NCBI GenBank assembly: GCA_028641055.1
Contig: CM054062.1
Coordinates: 276,727,710 to 276,791,709, forward strand
Origin: Alopecurus myosuroides
Lineage: Eukaryota > Streptophyta > Magnoliopsida > Poales > Poaceae
Length of the DNA: 64,000 bases
Direction: 5' to 3'
The notes beneath the pieces are model-generated. The model was not told where the DNA came from. It saw nothing but the letters and a program-made list of their open reading frames with translations, and did not search any database. Shown piece by piece: positions 45,168 to 56,312 of the stretch (position 1 is the stretch's first letter; every line of letters starts with the position of its first letter). The position numbers and the translations under genes were made by a program.

Positions 45168-47400
45168 ACCATTCAGGATCCCCCCACGAGTCGCTCTTCT
45201 CGCTCCAGCCCTAGCTCTGCACTCTTTTACACCGGGCAGAAACCAAGCTGGGGTGAAAGGGGTGTTCTCCACCGAACAAAAGCCCCATTCTCCACTAGTG
45301 TGTCCTATGGCTAGCCATGGACGGTTCTCGGGTTCAAGTACGTCGTCCTTCACCGATGGCCTTGCTGCCTTGCAAAGGCGGTGAGTTCACCTTTTCAGCA
45401 TATTCATCTCCATGTCTTAGGTGAGTTTCTGGTTCTCCCCTTGTCTCCTGTACATGCTACGTGATACCTCTGTGCTCTGGCCATCGAGGCGATCATCTTT
45501 AGCAATATTTCACCATTTCTGTCGGAGATCTTCTTAGCTGTCTAGGAGATAGTCGCACAGTTGCCTAGGTTCAATCCTACTTTGACTATAATTTTCCATA
45601 ATTGATAGTGAGGGTTCGCTAACATGACATGTTGTCCACCCAGATTAAGAGCGGTTGGATTTTTAGTTGCTTGTTGATGTACTCAAGGAGCCATCATTTG
45701 GCCGTGAATGAAGTAATTAAGAGCCAAATCTTGTTCGACATGACGCTGGAAAGACGTGGCTGCGACACGGCAGCAATAGCCGCAAGGGAGAAGTTGTGCT
45801 GGTGATTGCCGGATCTTTCACCTCCTTGGCCCTCGCTGACGTGCGTTGGGGGCGAGTTCACCTTGACAGGTTCTTTGTCTCCATGTTTTAATTAAGTGAG
45901 TTTCTAGCTCACCTACATGCTTTGTGATAACACCTGTGTGCTCCGGCCTTGGCAATTCTCTGTTGGTATTGTAGATTTTCTGAGCTGACTATGAGATAGT
46001 CCCATAATGGCCTAGCTTCGCTCTCACCTTCACTATAATGTTTTATAGTTGAGAGAGGATGTGCCCATGCTGTCCACATAGATTAGGGGTAGTAGTAAGT
46101 TTAGATCGTTGATGTAACCCACGACAATCATTTCATCACGAATGAAATAATTAATCCATGTTTTGTTTAGTGTTAAATTTTATACATAGGATCTGGTTGA
46201 TGTTACACGCAATAGAAAAACAACGATGAAGTTAAACAAGATCGAACCAACGGACACACGAGATTTTAACGTGGAAAACCCTTCCAACAAGGAAGAGAAA
46301 AACCACGGGCGGCAGCCAGCAATACTTCACTATTTTGGGTGAGGTTACAATCGCGCCGGGATTTACAATATGTGGCTTATCCCGTGCGGCGGCTCACAAG
46401 AGATATATAAAGGCGGTCCTGACCTAACTAGATCGGTAACTGTGAATCCAACTCGTACTCGGTAACAACTCGTACCGTACCGCGGGGCTAAGCCTCCGGC
46501 GACGGGGCTCCGCATAGCGGAGGCCAAACTTTCCTTTATCTTCATATGAATTTGGATCACCATAAAATAACACTCCACCTTGAGATAAATTCCCTCTTGT
46601 AGCATAAATGAGAAACTTCACCTGAAACACACAAAGAAAACACTTTCGGTGCCAAATAGCCTCTTGGGCTAAGCAGTTATACCAACTAAGCTTGAGCAGA
46701 GCTCAAACTTAGCAATAGGAACTGGCTTTGTCATCATATCAGCTGGATTATCATGAGTACTAATCTTGCATACCTTCAGGTTACCTTATGCAAAAACGGG
46801 CCTCAGCGTAGCGGAGGCCGAACTTTCCTTTATCTTCGTATGAATTTGGATCACCATAAAATAACAGTTGAATCTATGGATGGTTGTTTGCTGGTGGTTG
46901 AATTTCTGAAGCTATGTAACTGAGCCAATGCCTTCCTTGATCTTGTTTTGATGTGCGCAGACGATGGACGAGCCTTGTTTGACCGGTGGTGGTCGGATGC
47001 GACGCTGGGGAGAGTTGGATGCGACAGAAGCAAGAGAGAAGTTGTGCTGTAGGTTGCCGGACGTGGATATGCTTCTTTTTATCAGAGGGCCGTGCTTGGT
47101 ATAAACTGAGATGCCTCTCTGATGAGTGGCGTGCATGTGTAGCTGCTGATGCTCTCTGCGTTTTGTTTCTCCTCATGTAGCTGATGTGGATGCATGCACC
47201 GACTGACTGCTTTATTTCGGTCCGCCATGACCTGGCAGTTCTTGCCCTGGCGTTGGCCATGGTCTGTTATATGTGTGCTGGGTTCTTGTAATATTCAGCT
47301 TGGAGTTTGAATTGTATCTGTTACCTTTGCTGGCAAATCAGAAGTTGTTGTAATAATAAAAATGTAACTGATTGCTATGTAATGTCCCTAATTCTGCACA
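45168..47400 (+). pseudogene. Gene-like locus with tandem exon duplication, unrecognised
   Basis: A short first exon, MASHGRFSGSSTSSFTDG..RR (45307-45380), ends CG|GTGAGT. A following block recurs: 45381-45845 resembles 45846-46200 plus 46867-47080. Shared landmarks are GAGTTCACCTT, GAGATAGTC, GAATGAA(G/A)TAATTAA and GAGAAGTTGTGCTG. A 666-bp copia remnant sits in the second copy. Plus-strand 3' features (AATAATAAAAATG near 47350) suggest a once-transcribed plus-strand gene. The protein family is not recognised. Confidence 0.4.
46201..46866 (-). mobile_element. Collapsed copia remnant, 666 bp, with target duplication
   Basis: On the minus strand: a 5' LTR fragment (46866 to about 46795), the last codons of the polyprotein (46780-46669; [23 protein letters not shown], stop), a purine tract, then a full 372-bp 3' LTR (46572-46201). 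LTR ends are TGTTA..TAACA. GTTGA is duplicated at 46196-46200 and 46867-46871, proving a real insertion that later lost almost its whole interior. Confidence 0.9.
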
Positions 47401-48053
47401 TTGCATACTTTTGAATCGAATTGAAACTTTGTAGTCGAGTTGAAATATATCTATGTAGATGTCAACATAGGTGTTGTGCTCCTTAAGATTGCATCTTTTG
47501 AAATTATGAATGAATTATTTGCTTTGTGATCCATAAGATTTAGAAAGTTGATATCGAAATTTCGAGTACTGCTGTTTGGAAAAGAAAAACCAGATTTGCA
47601 TCGTGTAAAATTTGGGCCGTTTTGAAATTAGATCCATAATATTTTTCACTTGGAATCCGTTTGCAAAGGCACAAGTGCATTGGCTGACATGTAGGCGTAC
47701 GGTTGGAGCAGCTCACAAATTTCTGCACGTTTAGATCTTTTAGAGATTAGATGCAAAGTATTTAAGGAAAAGACTGGTCACGTGATGGAGATAACACATT
47801 TTGTACAAACAACTTGTATAGTCAAGTGAAAATCATATGGATCATACAAGAAACACGTTTGGGTAAAAATGATTGCGGGCTGGTGGGGTTTGGTTTCCGG
47901 TGATTAATTAGTGGGTTGATAATTTTTAGGATGGTCTGGGTTGGATTTGGTGCGGTTCTCTCCCCATTCCCAGCCTGACTCCGAGCTCCTCAAGGCTCTC
48001 ATCATGAAGATATCCACCTTATAGAGCAGGGGAAAAATGCCCCTGGAGCCCGT
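47401..48053. other. AT-rich intergenic, nothing recognised
   Basis: No convincing ORF, RNA gene or element ends. It lies between the gene-like locus and repeat segment B. Confidence 0.45.
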
Positions 48054-48294
48054 TCAAGTTTCTTCACTGTTCTATGGCCATATCTCTTCTTTTTAGGGTA
48101 TACGTATGTACTGCTATATAGGGATATGAAATAACTGCTCCTCTAGTCATGTGATTGCCTAATTAGTGATTGATGCATATGGATATGTTTGATGTTGCTT
48201 CTAAGTACTGTATGTCTGTGTCATCAATTATCCACATGAACATTGGTCGATGAGTTAACTCAATTGTCAATAATTAATGACACGATTGTTACCT

Positions 48295-48314
48295 CACTGG
48301 TAGAAAAAAGGCCT
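48295..48314 (+). repeat. Left terminal inverted repeat of CACTA
   Basis: 20 bp, CACTGGTAGAAAAAAGGCCT. The right copy occupies 50532-50551 in reverse complement with one mismatch. Confidence 0.92.
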
Positions 48315-48454
48315 TCGGTATGCCAGCATCAGTCCCCAAGCGTTGCGCACCGTGACCAATGAGTATTTAGTCCCGGGTAGGGAGGAGACCCGCGACAGAA
48401 GGTCAGACGTCGCGGGTTGGGAAGCGCGTTGCGACGCGTGGCGGGAATTAATTC

Positions 48455-48560
48455 CGGTTGACATGGCCGCCCGGGACTATTGGTCCTTTATTCCCCGTTC
48501 CCGTGGCCAACCGGGACCAATGGCCCTTTATTCCCCGTTCCCGTGGCCAACCGGGACTAA
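48455..48560. repeat. CACTA subterminal direct repeats
   Basis: Two units of about 50 bp share CCTTTATTCCCCGTTCCCGT and GGCCAACCGGGAC. Each can pair with GTCCCGG-type copies near the other end, the usual CACTA transposase-binding pattern. Confidence 0.8.
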
Positions 48561-48708
48561 ACATCAAGCGTCTCGCCTCCCCCGCGGCGGTTTTTATTTC
48601 GCGAGCGAGGCAGAGGGCGCCATTCCACTGCTTTGCTCTCTGTTCTTCCTCTCGCTCTCTGTTCTTCCTCTCTCTCGCTCTCTTTCGATCCAAGCACACG
48701 CACGCAAA

Positions 48709-49414
48709 ATGGCTGAATGGACGCGATACAATGGGAAGACACCATGCGGCAAGGATTTGGACGTGCTCTTCACCAACAACTGCGCGAGGCTGCCTGAAGC
48801 TCTCGGTCATTTGGCCGATCTCTATTTTGATGCTCCCGAAGAACACCGGTTCTTTGGTCTCGATCTGGAGTACACGGCGAATCAGAAGGATGTTGCCCTC
48901 ATCCAGATATCGTTCAAGCATTCGGTGTTGGTCTTCCAATGGTCAAGGTATATAGCACACGTGTACAATCTTGCATTCCATCTTCGAGTTTTTTTGTTGC
49001 ATGTGAACAATACGTGTGTTGCAACATATCTAACACATATCCTATTTTTGTTGTTACAGTAGTTCGAGGCATTGCCCGGACCTTGTTGATTTTCTTGTCA
49101 ACTCGGGGTTTGACTTTTGTAGCGTGGACATCACGCAAGACCGTGTGAAGTTTATGCGCATCGGTATTATGATACCGGAAGATCACTACGTTGATCTTCA
49201 GACTCTTATCCAGTTGACCGGGCCAAAGACCGGGATGGCTGTCATGGCAAGCACCTTCATCCACCAGGCCTATGAAAGGATGAAGACTGATTTCCCCCGG
49301 CAGAATCACAACTATTGGGAGGAGACCCCATTGCGCATGACGAACCTCAAGTATGCGGCCGTAGATGCATATGTCGCGTACGAGTTGTTCCGCATCTACT
49401 CGGCGGGGCCATAG
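48709..49414 (+). CDS. DEDDy 3'-5' exonuclease (WRN-exo-like), in a CACTA element
   Basis: Two exons, 48709-48947 and 49060-49414, joined AAG|GTATAT to TTACAG|T in phase 2, give 197 residues without a lesion. The fold is the RNase D/WRN exonuclease type. Exo I is FFGLDLEYT (D52, E54). A candidate exo II Asp is D107 (DITQDRVKF). Exo III is YAAVD (Y178, D182). Such enzymes remove 3' nucleotides; substrate and partners are unknown here. The 5' leader is TC-rich, with a repeated GCTCTCTGTTCTTCCTCTC. The gene lies wholly between CACTA ends, so it looks like a captured host gene still open. Whether it is expressed is not visible from sequence. Confidence 0.85.
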
Positions 49415-49608
49415 ATGATGTATGCATGCGCATGTAATGGGTATCTAATTAGTAGTATATATATGTAATGGATATCTTTTGTGATCGACTCTCTATATAT
49501 ATATAATATGTTAATTATGAAATGTGATCAACTCTATGTTTGTGTTATGTGTGATCGACTCTATTGTGTTATGTGTGATCGACTCTATGCATGTAATGAA
49601 TATTGTTT

Positions 49609-49905
49609 GTATTATTGTTCTTTATTTTTGATATATTTTTTCATTTTAAGATTTTAAAATGAATTAGTATTATTTTTCTTCATTTTTTGATATATTATTT
49701 GTATTTTTAAGATTTTAAAATGAATTAGTATTATTGTTCTTAATTTTTGATATATATTTTGTATTTTAAGATTTTAAAATGAATTAGTATTATTGTTCTT
49801 CATTTTTGATATATTATTTGTATTTTTAAGATTTTAAAATGAATTAGTTCTATTTCTCTCAATTTTTTGGATATATTATTGGTATTTTTAGAAATAATAC
49901 AAATT
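49609..49905. repeat. About 60-bp AT-rich tandem array
   Basis: Nearly five units starting near 49609, 49667, 49728, 49787 and 49847, each containing GATATAT..AAGATTTTAAAATGAATTAG. It lies inside the CACTA element after the exonuclease gene. Confidence 0.85.
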
Positions 49906-50061
49906 AAAAGTTAATGTTTATTTATTTATTCAAAATTATTAATTACATCTTTACTTTTGTTTATTCAAAGATTTATTTGAAATTCAAACAATAAAGAAAT
50001 ATGGCTTCGGCCAACATGTTAATAAGATTGATATGATACAACTATCATATACATGCGTGAG

Positions 50062-50160
50062 AAACACTTGGATTCGGGACGGGATGGAACTCGGAAGTTA
50101 AGCGTGCTAGTGCTAGAGCAGTGGGAGGATGGGTGACCGAGCGGGAAGTTTGACCATGAG
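50062..50160 (+). other. 5S rRNA-derived sequence inside CACTA
   Basis: GGAACTCGGAAGTTAAGCGTGCT, then GAGCAGTG, then GGATGGGTGACC..GGGAAGT follow the order of 5S rRNA internal control boxes (A, IE, C). Divergence within and after the boxes and the missing 5' part rule out a normal 5S gene. It may be a 5S-derived SINE head or a captured 5S copy. Confidence 0.75.
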
Positions 50161-50227
50161 TAACTAATTGCACTAGAGATAATCTTAGTTAGACACTAAG
50201 CAAATAATACAAATTGTGAGAATAAAA

Positions 50228-50303
50228 GGGAGTGAAAAAAAGGGAGTGAAAAAAGGAGTGAAAAAAGGAGTGAAAAAAAGGGAGTGAAAAAAGGTGAGAA
50301 AAA
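50228..50303. repeat. GGAGTGAAAAAA short tandem repeat
   Basis: Five or more copies of (GG)GAGTGAAAAAA with 11-17 bp spacing, purine-rich on the plus strand. It lies between the 5S-like stretch and the right CACTA end. Confidence 0.8.
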
Positions 50304-50579
50304 TAATTAGAAAGCAAATGAATTAAAAAAATTACGAAATAAATCTAGTCCCGGTTCATGTGGCCAACCGGGACTAAATGTCCTCCGACCCCAGGCTCCG
50401 CCACCCGCCCACGTGGACAGGCCTTTACTCCCGGTCCGTAAGAGATGGGACTATAGGGGGGGGCCTTTAGTCGCGCGTAGCTAGTCCCGGTTGCCCGGAC
50501 GGGATTAATGGGCCTGGCGAACCGGGACTGTAGGCCTGTTTTCTACCAGTGCCTTTGGTTTTAGCCAGGTTTAATAAAA

Positions 50580-50736
50580 AAAAAGACCTGACACGACTAG
50601 CACTTGGTGGTATATTTTTAATAGAAGGATCCCTCGATAGTGAGAATTCCCGAAATTTGCTCCCGATGGGAGTCGAACTTAGGTTGATGGGTGAGCAACC
50701 GCAAAGCCAACCACCGGGCTACAACCCCTCCCTCAA
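50580..50736 (-). mobile_element. tRNA-derived SINE, copy B
   Basis: Minus strand: head GGGGTTGTAGCCCGGTGGTT, a good B box AGTTCGACTCC, and a T-rich 3' end. The target duplication is GTTTAATAAAA (50569-50579) and GTTAAATAAAA (50737-50747). It is orthologous within the duplicated segment to copy A, so the SINE predates that duplication. Confidence 0.75.
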
Positions 50737-51329
50737 GTTAAATAAAAGGGTCGGGTAATATTAATACTACTTACTATTGTGTCATTTTGCCTTCACTACT
50801 CTCATATTAGCATATCATAAAATATGCATGCTTTTTTATATTTGTCTCTGAAGTATCGGTCCTTAAGGACCGCTGCATGTTTGTTCCTGCAGTATCTATC
50901 CTTAATGCCTATATATCATGCTAGTGTTCTTGCGGTGTCGATGTTGCGGCTGCCCATTCTACATTTTGTATTTTTCCTAGTAATTAATAAAGTTAATTGG
51001 ATTAATTGCTAATTAATTACTACTCCCCTGCCGATCGAGCAGTCACAGTTACGAATTTATTTACCATAATGTATAAGAAGTTTAGTTGTTTCAGCTAACA
51101 CCCAATGCTATTTTTCACTTGCAACCTTGTGATGTGCTTCTTTCTCAACGGTGACAAGTGGCGGGCGCTACCGCCACGTCTGAAGACATAGAGAAGTGGG
51201 GCTATGTTCAAGTTAGAATTCCAGAATACAACGATGTGGATATGGGCACGACGATGTCGTAGTACGTCAAGTTTCCAAAGATATAGATATGGGGATATTT
51301 ATATATATAATTTGTACTTAAAATACTAT

Positions 51330-52600
51330 TTTTCTTCGATCGCCGCAACTTATGTATGAAGCAGCCCAACATAGATGGGCCGCACTTAGGAAGTAAAGTC
51401 TCCTTTTTGAATACATTGATCAAATACGGATAAAATGCAGTGTTAGAGCTTACATGAAGCTAGGGTGGGGCGGGAGGGGGGGCAACTGCCCCCCACCCCC
51501 TCTACATGCTTACACAAAGACATGTTCCCAAGAAACATCTTGTCCTCTGATAACCCATAAGTATCGTAGATCTTTCTTAGCATTTTTTATAATTAAGAGG
51601 GTTGAACCCAACGAGTAGCAGAGCGTGTTGACAAATGGATCTAAGTAAGCTTCTGCTGTAAATACTGCAAGAAAATCTTGTATGTGGTTTTGTAGTAACG
51701 AGAAATTTAAGAACGTGTAAATAAAATTAAGAAAGTAAAATTGAGCACGTGATTCAGTCCTTTTGAGAGCAAAGAACAAGCCCGTTATGTTACTTACCAT
51801 GTTTGATAACACATGAAAATATTGTCCATTTACTTTCATCACATGCCATTGATTAACTTTCATTGCTTTGATAAGTTTTGTGTGGCTGAATCTAGGCTAG
51901 TGTACCGCCTTTACTTGACGCAAACACACTTATGATTATACTACTTGCAAGTTAACCACAAAAATAAGAAAGATAAATCTAACCACCACGCTCCCTCGTG
52001 TTATAACATTAATACCTTGCTCTTGCTTGACCTTGAGGAGGCCATGACGGACCATGGGAGACGGCAGCTGCATAGCGCGCTGAGGATGGGACTTGGTGGC
52101 GGTGACGCGGACAGATCGTCGACGAATCAGGACCGACCGGGGGTCGCCATGGGGAACAACTCAACTACCTCGATTTATTATATCTAACCAAAACATATAT
52201 TTTTCTTTGGTCACCGCAACTTTGGTATGAAGCCGCTGAACATAGGATTGGTCACGTTTGGGAACAAATATATCTCCTTTCTGAATATTTTGACCAAGCG
52301 GGGACGGGAGGGGGGAGGCAAGACATGTCCCAATAAACACCTTTTCCTCTGATGACCCACAAGTATAGAAGATTTATCGTAGCAATTTCGATAAGTAAGA
52401 GTGTCAAATTCAACGAGAAGCCGAAGATGTTGACTAGCGGATTTCAGCAAGATTTCACTGTAAATACTACAAGAAAATTGTAGGTTGTTTTGTAGTAACA
52501 ATAAATTTAAGAATATAACTAAAGTTAATAAAATAAAAATTAACAATTGGTCCAATCCTTTTGAGAGAAAATGACAAGCCTATTTTGTTACTTATGATCA
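51330..52600. repeat. Diverged tandem duplication (about 51330-51800 and 52195-52600)
   Basis: Both copies run from a CGCAACTT..TATGAAG stretch through GACATGT(T/C)CC, CCTCTGAT(A/G)ACCCA(T/C)AAGTAT and CTGTAAATACT(G/A)CAAGAAAAT, to TCCTTTTGAGAG and TGTTACTTA. This sequence resembles common Triticeae repeat DNA as I remember it. The second copy is interrupted at 52600 by a Helitron and resumes at 57073. Confidence 0.75.
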
Positions 52601-54576
52601 CTAGTTAGCGTGCACGTGCAACGCACGTCTCTTATCAAACACAAATCTTAGAGAAAATCATGTATAAATTAAATTTGTTGTTAGGTTAAATAATAAGTTT
52701 ATCAAAACAAACCAAGTTTAAAAAAAATTGATTAGTGCTGACAATAATGTCATTTTATGCTTGTGAAAACTAATTTATTACATGTCTCAATTTTAGGTGT
52801 CCTATGAAGCACTCAAAAGAAAAGAAAAAACGCAAATGGGCCATTAGTTTAGTTTCTCCAATAGAAGTAGCATATTTTGTGGTAGTTTGAATATGAGCAG
52901 ATCTTTTTTGCTACAAGCCTCTCATGTTAGAAGAACAATCACACAGTTTGAATATGATTTCAGTGTCACATGTTCCATCAATTCTTGGTTTTTATAATTT
53001 GCAAATCACCCACCAACTGTCTAAAGTTAATTGTTAAGCACAATAAAATCTGGCCAAAAATCGTATCCCTTTTCTAGTTTCATGAAATGAAATTGCGTTA
53101 AAAATAAATAAAATAGTATTATATGTGTTGCAGCGAGCCCATAAGTCGTAGTTCATTTTGTGGGAACATAATCCCCTACGGGATTCGATTCACACAAGGC
53201 AAATTTTTATCCCCTTGCTCCACTCAATCCACATTGATCAATCCTCTACAATTTGTGTCACGAACTTTATTTGGTTAAATGTCTGATGCAACATAAACAA
53301 TCCCTGTTACTAAGTTAACAAGTGACATTACATTATATAACCTGTATTTAGCAGCACCATAACACAAACCCAGACATGAAAATTTTGAGATGCAAAGTAT
53401 ATTGGGGTTAGGGCATTGAATTGCGAAGAATATTTGCATTGGCGGTTTCCTTTTTCAGGTCATTGAACTTGTCGGATCGCCACCTTCAACTGGTCGGTAC
53501 GTCAAGTCCTCAAAGCTCCCAAGGCAGCGTGATACTCTTGCTCCACCGAACCCCCATGGATCCTTTCTCCACAATTCGTGTCACCGATTTCATTTGGTTA
53601 AACCTCCTAGGCGACATAAACAATCCTTAGTACTATAAGTTAACAAGTGATGTTACATTATATAACATTTATTTAGACGTAACGGAAACTCAAATCCAAA
53701 CATGAAAAATCAGAGATGCATATTATAAGAAATTATATTGGGTTATGGAATTGATTTGCGAAGAATATTTGTATCGGTGGTTTCCTTTTTCAGGTCTTCA
53801 AAATTGTCGATCGCGAGCTTCAGCTTGTCTGTACCCCTCAAGTCCTCAACGCTCCCATGGTACCACTTAAGGCAAGAAGTGTTTAGACACATTTCATGTA
53901 TACATGACAATATAACAAACACCTAAATCACAAAGTCTGTGTACGTGTTAGAAATTTCAGAGCGAAAATATTAGTGTTGTAACTTGTCAGGAACAAGAAT
54001 CCATTGAGTTGAGGGCAAAAAAAAATACACACAGTGTTATCAAAGCTCCATTTATAAAAATCTGTGTCAGATTTGTTGGCTGAACTTGTAAAGATAAAAT
54101 GCTGCAATCAAGAATAAGATTTATTTTCTTACATTTTTTTTACCGAGTTAAGTTTGGAGAAGAGAGTTTTTTCCAATACATCAAATACTTCTTGGAAAGA
54201 ATAACGTATATGCATCGCTCCGCGCAAGTGTTCGAAAGACACATGAAGCAATTTAACACAACACTGCTCACTCACTGGAATGGCAACATCGTTATAAAAT
54301 TGAACTCAACTATCCAAAGCGAACTTTTGGTATAATCATAACAACACATCGATTTCTTCCATGGTTGCTCATGTGTACAGAACATGGTTTAATTTCTCAA
54401 AAGCTCACAGATTAATCACCCACACTGGCTAACCCTTTGGTAGTGAAATAAAAGAATGATTATGTTTCATAGAGATAGTGGATACATAAACATTTCGAAT
54501 TCTTCTATAAGAACATGGAATCAACGTGAGAATAGGATGCTGATGCATGCCTAAAATTGAATATTTGTTCTGCAAA

Positions 54577-54664
54577 TCCCTCCTATCCCAAATAAGCTGG
54601 CAAGCTACGAATTTGTACATCATATGCTTATTTTCTCCGACACTTAATACGGATCGGAGGGAGT
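54577..54664. mobile_element. Degenerate Stowaway-like MITE fragment
   Basis: TCCCTCCTATCCCAAATAAGC on the left and GACACTTAATACGGATCGGAGGGAG on the right are weakly inverted, with TA after the right end. Only the ends are recognisable. Confidence 0.4.
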
Positions 54665-55889
54665 ACCAAACTAAATATCGAACCCTTACAATATAACTCA
54701 AATGCGGTTTCAGATGCTATTGTGTGAAGGCATAATTTTATATGGTAATTGCATACCAAAGTTCTAAATGTATGTTATTTCTGAAATTATCCACTACTAA
54801 ACCAGTGCCAAGCAATGTATTCCGATGTAAGCATAAACTAAATAACAGCCCCTGATATGACCAAAGTATACACAGACAATGAGCATCAATGTATTCCAAG
54901 TTTCCAACAGAAAAAATATTTCAAAATGGCCCATATAAGTTTCCAGAGTTATAGAAGCAAGAGGCATAGACTAAAAGAAGAAAACATTCATTCAGGATGT
55001 ACATAATTATATCGCGATTATCAATTTCTAGGAAACAATGCATACCATGGAATTATCGCGTTCTTATTCTCAACAAGGTCAGAGGGGAAACTGGAAAAAA
55101 AAACTTAGCACATTTGATGGAAAAATATACCCCCAGTACTGGAAATTGCTCCCAAGACGACATGTTCTACATGCGCAGTCAATATAGCTGAACCTACACA
55201 GTCAAATATAATCTAGCTTATGCCAACACCAAATGGTCATATATACAACGTTGGACCTGTAGATGAATAATTAAGTATAATATAGTGATTCCCTTACATT
55301 GTGCTATACTATAGCAGATATATAGGATATCCTGTACAAAAGATCTTCATGTCCGACTGCTCCAAGATTTTCATTTTAATTTTTATAACAGATTGCACGC
55401 TGAACTTATATAAAACTGAGAAGTCGAAATGCTTCAAAAAATGAAAATTGATCTGTGCAACAAGCGCTGAGACGAAAATGTAGCTTACCTTGACAATTTT
55501 CAGATAATCAGGTTAAATATGTAGTGCATGTTTGTTAACAATATTCTCGAGAAGAAGTGCAAAAATATGTTCTCGTGTTCTTACTCGATCATGAACTCCA
55601 GGGGGGTGATTCTGACTGGGTTTCAGTCAACTCATGACACCGCCACCATCCTATGAACACTGGATCAATGTATTCTCTCCTGCCGATTTCAGGTACCGAC
55701 ATGCAGATACACAAGTTCAGAATCATGCCCATAAGCTAAATGAATTAAGAGCCACCACCAGTTAACTAATAATGTCACTTGTTGATGATTAGCCTTACGA
55801 ATTAAGGTATCTGCAAACATCTAACATGCAAGAACACACAGTTCTAATGCACCTAGGATGAAGTAAGATCAGGAAGGATGCCATGACGG

Positions 55890-56094
55890 GATGCAGTGCC
55901 GCTTGAAGACCATGCGACATACCTGGGTCTTGTGGTGTGGGTGCCGGCCTGCCGGATGATGGGGCTGATATCAGTAATGCCATGAGTGAACTGGCACTTG
56001 TCGGCTGTCGCTGCATGAATGCCCATGTCTCCCTCCCGCTCTGCTCCTTGAGCTTCGCGCCATCCATTTCCATGTGCACGCGCCGCGGCTCCAA
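55890..56094 (-). pseudogene. Captured exon in Helitron (unrecognised)
   Basis: On the minus strand an open exon MEPRRVHMEMDGAKLKEQ..PAPTPQDP ends at a CAG|GTATGT donor near 55923. I cannot name the gene. Confidence 0.35.
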
Positions 56095-56312
56095 TTACAT
56101 GGTCACCAGCAAAACATGTAATCGGATTGGCATAGCACCCGAGAATTGGATGGCAATGGCAGGGTAGGCATGACGCGCCATATGAAGCACCGGAGTCGTC
56201 GGCATGGTCGCGAGGTGTTGGCGCAGAGATTCAGAATCACATACATAGATTACTTTCTACCATTATGGCATATTACATAGGAAATCTTAACCCGAGTTAC
56301 AGGAGGAACAAA

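Larger units (their letters stand above)
48295..50551. mobile_element. CACTA element carrying a host-like gene
   Basis: 2257 bp. The termini CACTGGTAGAAAA(A/C)AGGCCT match inverted at 19 of 20 positions, and CCT is duplicated at 48292-48294 and 50552-50554. Subterminal repeats of the (T/A)GTCCCGG..GGCCAACCGGGAC type lie near both ends (48455-48560 and 50345-50530). No transposase is present, so it must be mobilised in trans. The interior carries an intact two-exon exonuclease gene, an AT-rich tandem array and a 5S-rRNA-like stretch. Segment A shows the empty site. Confidence 0.93.
48054..51514. repeat. Repeat segment B, split by a CACTA element
   Basis: 48054-48294 and 50552-51514 together match segment A (23934-24975) with scattered substitutions. 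The CACTA element divides it at a CCT target. A further block of about 155 bp (51266-51421) is absent from copy A. The segment is AT-rich and holds a SINE. Confidence 0.85.

Noticed and set aside
50062..50160. Functional 5S rRNA gene
   Set aside because: The 5' third is missing and the control boxes carry changes; it is isolated inside a transposon rather than in a tandem 5S array.
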